Assembly (NCBI RefSeq): GCF_001050035.1
Contig: NZ_CVTA01000033.1
Span: 124,001-188,000 of the forward strand
From: Mycolicibacterium komanii
GTDB taxonomy: Bacteria > Actinomycetota > Actinomycetes > Mycobacteriales > Mycobacteriaceae
Reading direction: 5' to 3'
Length of the DNA: 64,000 nucleotides
Part shown: one piece after another, positions 62,112 through 64,000 of the stretch
How positions within the stretch are numbered: the stretch's first letter is position 1
Layout of the letters: the number at the start of each line of letters is the position of its first letter
The notes under the pieces: model-generated
The model's input: only the letters and a program-made list of their open reading frames with translations
Databases searched by the model: none
What the model was told of the DNA's origin: nothing
Translations under genes and position numbers: made by a program

Positions 62112-62964
62112 TCGGAGCCCGCGCGAGCGCAACGCGCTCTCGACCCTGGTCACGTAGGTTGCGCGCCGTCGGTGCAGTAGGTCTCGACTGACGCGGATGA
62201 TCAGCCAGCCGAGCTCGGTCAGCACGAACTGTTTGTCGATATCGCGCTGCCTCACCCGCGGATCGGTCCAGTGTGGGGCCCGTCGTATTCGATACCGACC
62301 AACAGATTCGGATAGGCCATGTCGAGCCGCGCGACGAACTGCCCGTACTCGTCGAACACGCGGACCTGCGTCAGCGGTGCGGGAAGCCCCGCGTCAACCA
62401 ACGCCAGCCGGGCGACGGTCTCCTGCGGCGACTCCGCGCCACCGTCCATCAGCGGGAGTACGCGCTGCAGCCGTGGGAGACCGCGGGCGCCCGTGTGCGC
62501 GGTGATCATCGCCTCGACATCGACGTGTCTGAGCCCGGTGGCGTTGGACAGCGCGTCGAGGCGTTGCACCGCGAGCACTCGAGACTCCAGGTGAAGGCCG
62601 TGCGGACCGGTGTCGTGACGCGCAGCCCGTCGATGTCCACGAGTTCACCCGGCAGCACCCGTTCCGTACGGACGACGAGACCCGTTGGGCTCTTACGGTT
62701 GTCGTGAATGAGCTCCGCCGGTAGGCCAGCGTCGACCCACTTGCTGCCCAGCACCGCCGCCGCCGCCGACAGACCCGCCACCACTCCGCGCCGCTTCGAC
62801 CACAGCCAGGCTGCCCGCGCCCGCTGTTGCGCCGTCACGGTGATGTCGCGCGGGATGTAGACGTTCGGGTACAGCGGTGTGTACCGGCGGCGCATCGTGC
62901 GCTCGGAGATCGCGCCCGTCGACAACGCTTCGCTCCCGACGAACGGCCATGGCGGCTCGGTCAT
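62106..62964 (-). pseudogene. DUF559 (VSR endonuclease-like) protein with AbiEi-like N-terminus, two frameshifts
   Basis: Begins at ATG 62964 (MTEPPWPFVGSEALSTGAISERTMRRRY, an AbiEi-like winged-helix region), continues to VRTAF, shifts one base (a G appears missing near 62590), runs through LAVQRLDALSNATGL...GGAESPQETVARLALVDAGL and LDMAYPNLLVGIEYDGP, shifts again (a base missing in CCCCACACTGG near 62275), and ends HWTDPRVRQRDIDKQF...LGWLIIRVSRDLL...SALRSRGLRL. The D-x(n)-E-Y-D-G part is the PD-(D/E)XK-like core. Such genes are multi-copy in mycobacteria. Both ends are bordered by related palindromes. Confidence 0.75.
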
Positions 62965-63031
62965 GGTCGTACAGTGCGCGCGCCGACCGACGGAAGGCCC
63001 CCACCGTCGCGCGGTCATCCACAGGTCCGCG

Positions 63032-63089
63032 CCGTTTGTGAATCTGGCGACGCTTCGGTGCCCGGGATCGCCGCGGGTTTCACAAACGG
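63032..63089. repeat. Large palindrome, GTTTGTGAATCTGRCGACG family, copy 2
   Basis: Outer arms CCGTTTGTGAA (63032-63042) and TTCACAAACGG (63079-63089), inner GGCGA/TCGCC (63046-63050 and 63068-63072). Lies just upstream of the DUF559 pseudogene start, in the divergent gap to dnaX. Related to the element at 62061, so the two flank the decayed gene. Confidence 0.72.
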
Positions 63090-63143
63090 GAGGGGCAGGG
63101 CTGACGTGTCGCGCCGTCGGACCGCGCCGGTAGCCTGCTGTGC

Positions 63144-64000
63144 GTGGCGCTCTACCGCAAGTACCGGCCCGCGACCTTCGCGGAGGTCGTCGGCCAGGAA
63201 CATGTCACCGAGCCACTGTCGACGGCGCTGACGTCCGGCCGGATCAACCATGCCTACCTGTTCTCCGGTCCGCGTGGATGCGGCAAGACCTCGTCGGCGC
63301 GCATCCTGGCCCGATCGCTGAACTGCGTGCAGGGGCCGACGGCCACGCCGTGCGGGGTGTGCGATTCGTGTGTGGCGCTCGCGCCCAACGGGCCCGGCAG
63401 CGTCGACGTCGTCGAGCTCGACGCGGCCAGCCACGGCGGTGTGGACGACACCCGCGAGTTGCGCGACCGCGCGTTCTACGCACCGGCGCAGTCGCGGTAC
63501 CGGATCTTCATCGTCGACGAGGCGCACATGGTCACCACGGCCGGCTTCAACGCGCTGCTGAAGATCGTCGAGGAACCGCCCGAACATCTGATCTTCGTGT
63601 TCGCGACCACCGAGCCGGAGAAGGTGCTGCCGACCATCCGGTCGCGCACACACCACTACCCGTTCCGGCTGCTGGCGCCGCGCACCATGCGCACGCTGCT
63701 GGAGAACATCTGCGCGCAGGAGAACGTCACCGTCGACGAGGCGGTCTATCCGCTGGTGATCCGTGCCGGCGGCGGGTCGCCCCGCGACACCCTGTCGGTG
63801 CTCGACCAGCTGCTGGCCGGCTCTGAATCAGGCGCGGCGGGCAACCACATCAGTTATCCGCGGGCGCTGGCGCTGCTGGGTGCGACGGACGTCGCGCTGA
63901 TCGACGACGCGATCGACGCGCTGGCCGCCGGCGACGCCGCGGCGCTGTTCGGCGTCGTCGAGGCGGTGATCGACGCCGGGCACGACCCGCGCCGGTTCGC
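63144..64000 (+). CDS. dnaX: DNA polymerase III gamma/tau subunit DnaX (5' part)
   Basis: First 285 residues of the clamp-loader ATPase; the gene runs off the right edge. LYRKYRPATFAEVVGQEHVTEPL opens it, Walker A is FSGPRGCGKTSSARI, and the zinc module is LNCVQGPTATPCGVCDSCVAL. Walker B is IFIVDEAHM and sensor 1 FATTEPEKVLPTIRSR, then GGSPRDTLSVLDQLL. GTG 63144 with TAGCCT 7 nt upstream indicates a leaderless message. Adjacent to ffs and the aminotransferase, as in other mycobacteria. Confidence 0.93.
   Translation, partial: MALYRKYRPATFAEVVGQEHVTEPLSTALTSGRINHAYLFSGPRGCGKTSSARILARSLNCVQGPTATPCGVCDSCVALAPNGPGSVDVVELDAASHGGVDDTRELRDRAFYAPAQSRYRIFIVDEAHMVTTAGFNALLKIVEEPPEHLIFVFATTEPEKVLPTIRSRTHHYPFRLLAPRTMRTLLENICAQENVTVDEAVYPLVIRAGGGSPRDTLSVLDQLLAGSESGAAGNHISYPRALALLGATDVALIDDAIDALAAGDAAALFGVVEAVIDAGHDPRRF

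Noticed and set aside
62827..63231. 134-residue rightward frame between the DUF559 pseudogene and dnaX
   Set aside because: Low-complexity translation that overlaps the dnaX start out of frame and crosses a palindrome; no ribosome-binding site.

Overview
The window is high-GC actinobacterial DNA, almost certainly from a rapidly growing mycobacterium (Mycolicibacterium type). The basis is gene content and order recalled from family knowledge. It runs from the galactan exporter/GlfT1/Bpa group through hisC2, alkylsulfatase, proXVWZ, tyrA, tadA, ligC/polD, lucA and the Rv3722c-type aspartate aminotransferase to ffs and dnaX. This matches the Rv3783 to Rv3721c arc of M. tuberculosis in reverse, with several accessory insertions. 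No database search was run.

Layout. 1-2564: galactan ABC exporter (wzm partial, wzt), glfT1 and the proteasome activator bpa. 2.9-8.6 kb: cysteine-desulfurase-like protein, quinone oxidoreductase with divergent MarR, tRNA-Ser(UGA), a MocR regulator, a small membrane protein and an epimerase. 8.6-10.3 kb: type III polyketide synthase plus isoprenylcysteine-methyltransferase-like protein. 10.4-15.7 kb: echA21-like, lipoprotein, DinB-like, GXWXG protein, hisC2, tRNA-Ser(GCU), tRNA-Arg(ACG), phosphodiesterase, MmcQ-like and cupin. 15.7-20.5 kb: alkylsulfatase, SDR, histidine phosphatase, phosphotransferase, LapA-like. 20.6-26.9 kb: proXVWZ osmolyte importer, glycolipid-binding protein, tyrA, the tadA partner and tadA (start region frameshifted), then tRNA-Ser(CGA). 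27-30.7 kb: a signalling module of REC-PP2C phosphatase, CHASE3 histidine kinase, lone response regulator and a convergent RsbW-like kinase. 30.8-41.2 kb: archaeal-type ProRS, secreted proteins, two LpqH-family lipoproteins, tgt, saccharopine-dehydrogenase-like protein, CoA-transferase, glnQ-type ABC importer and GluQ-RS. 41.4-50.8 kb: an accessory catabolic island (MFS importer, aminotransferase, aldehyde dehydrogenase, GntR regulator, two Asp/Glu-racemase-fold enzymes, frameshifted 2-hydroxyacid dehydrogenase, amidase, DUF3830). 50.8-56.7 kb: secreted protein, two LigC-type ligases around a DUF899 gene, the PolD/Prim-PolC partner, a SodC-like lipoprotein. 56.7-64 kb: DapB-fold dehydrogenase with divergent TetR, PDZ serine protease, lucA, tRNA-Ser(GGA), ffs, aspartate aminotransferase, a decayed DUF559 gene and the start of dnaX.

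How the genes work together. The best candidate for an undescribed system is the 41.4-50.8 kb island. Three copies of a 14-bp operator (GATTGT-NN-ACAATC; the middle copy has one mismatch) lie in its intergenic regions. Two of them overlap core promoter boxes, which defines a small autoregulated GntR regulon. Other themes are linked queuosine functions (TGT and GluQ-RS), a phosphatase/kinase partner-switching module, paired LigC ligases with their polymerase, and a very uniform leaderless promoter architecture (TANNNT, then 6-7 nt, then the start codon).

Caveat. At least four apparent single-base indels break conserved genes (tadA, the 2-hydroxyacid dehydrogenase, and the DUF559 gene twice). 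They may be real decay or residual assembly errors.
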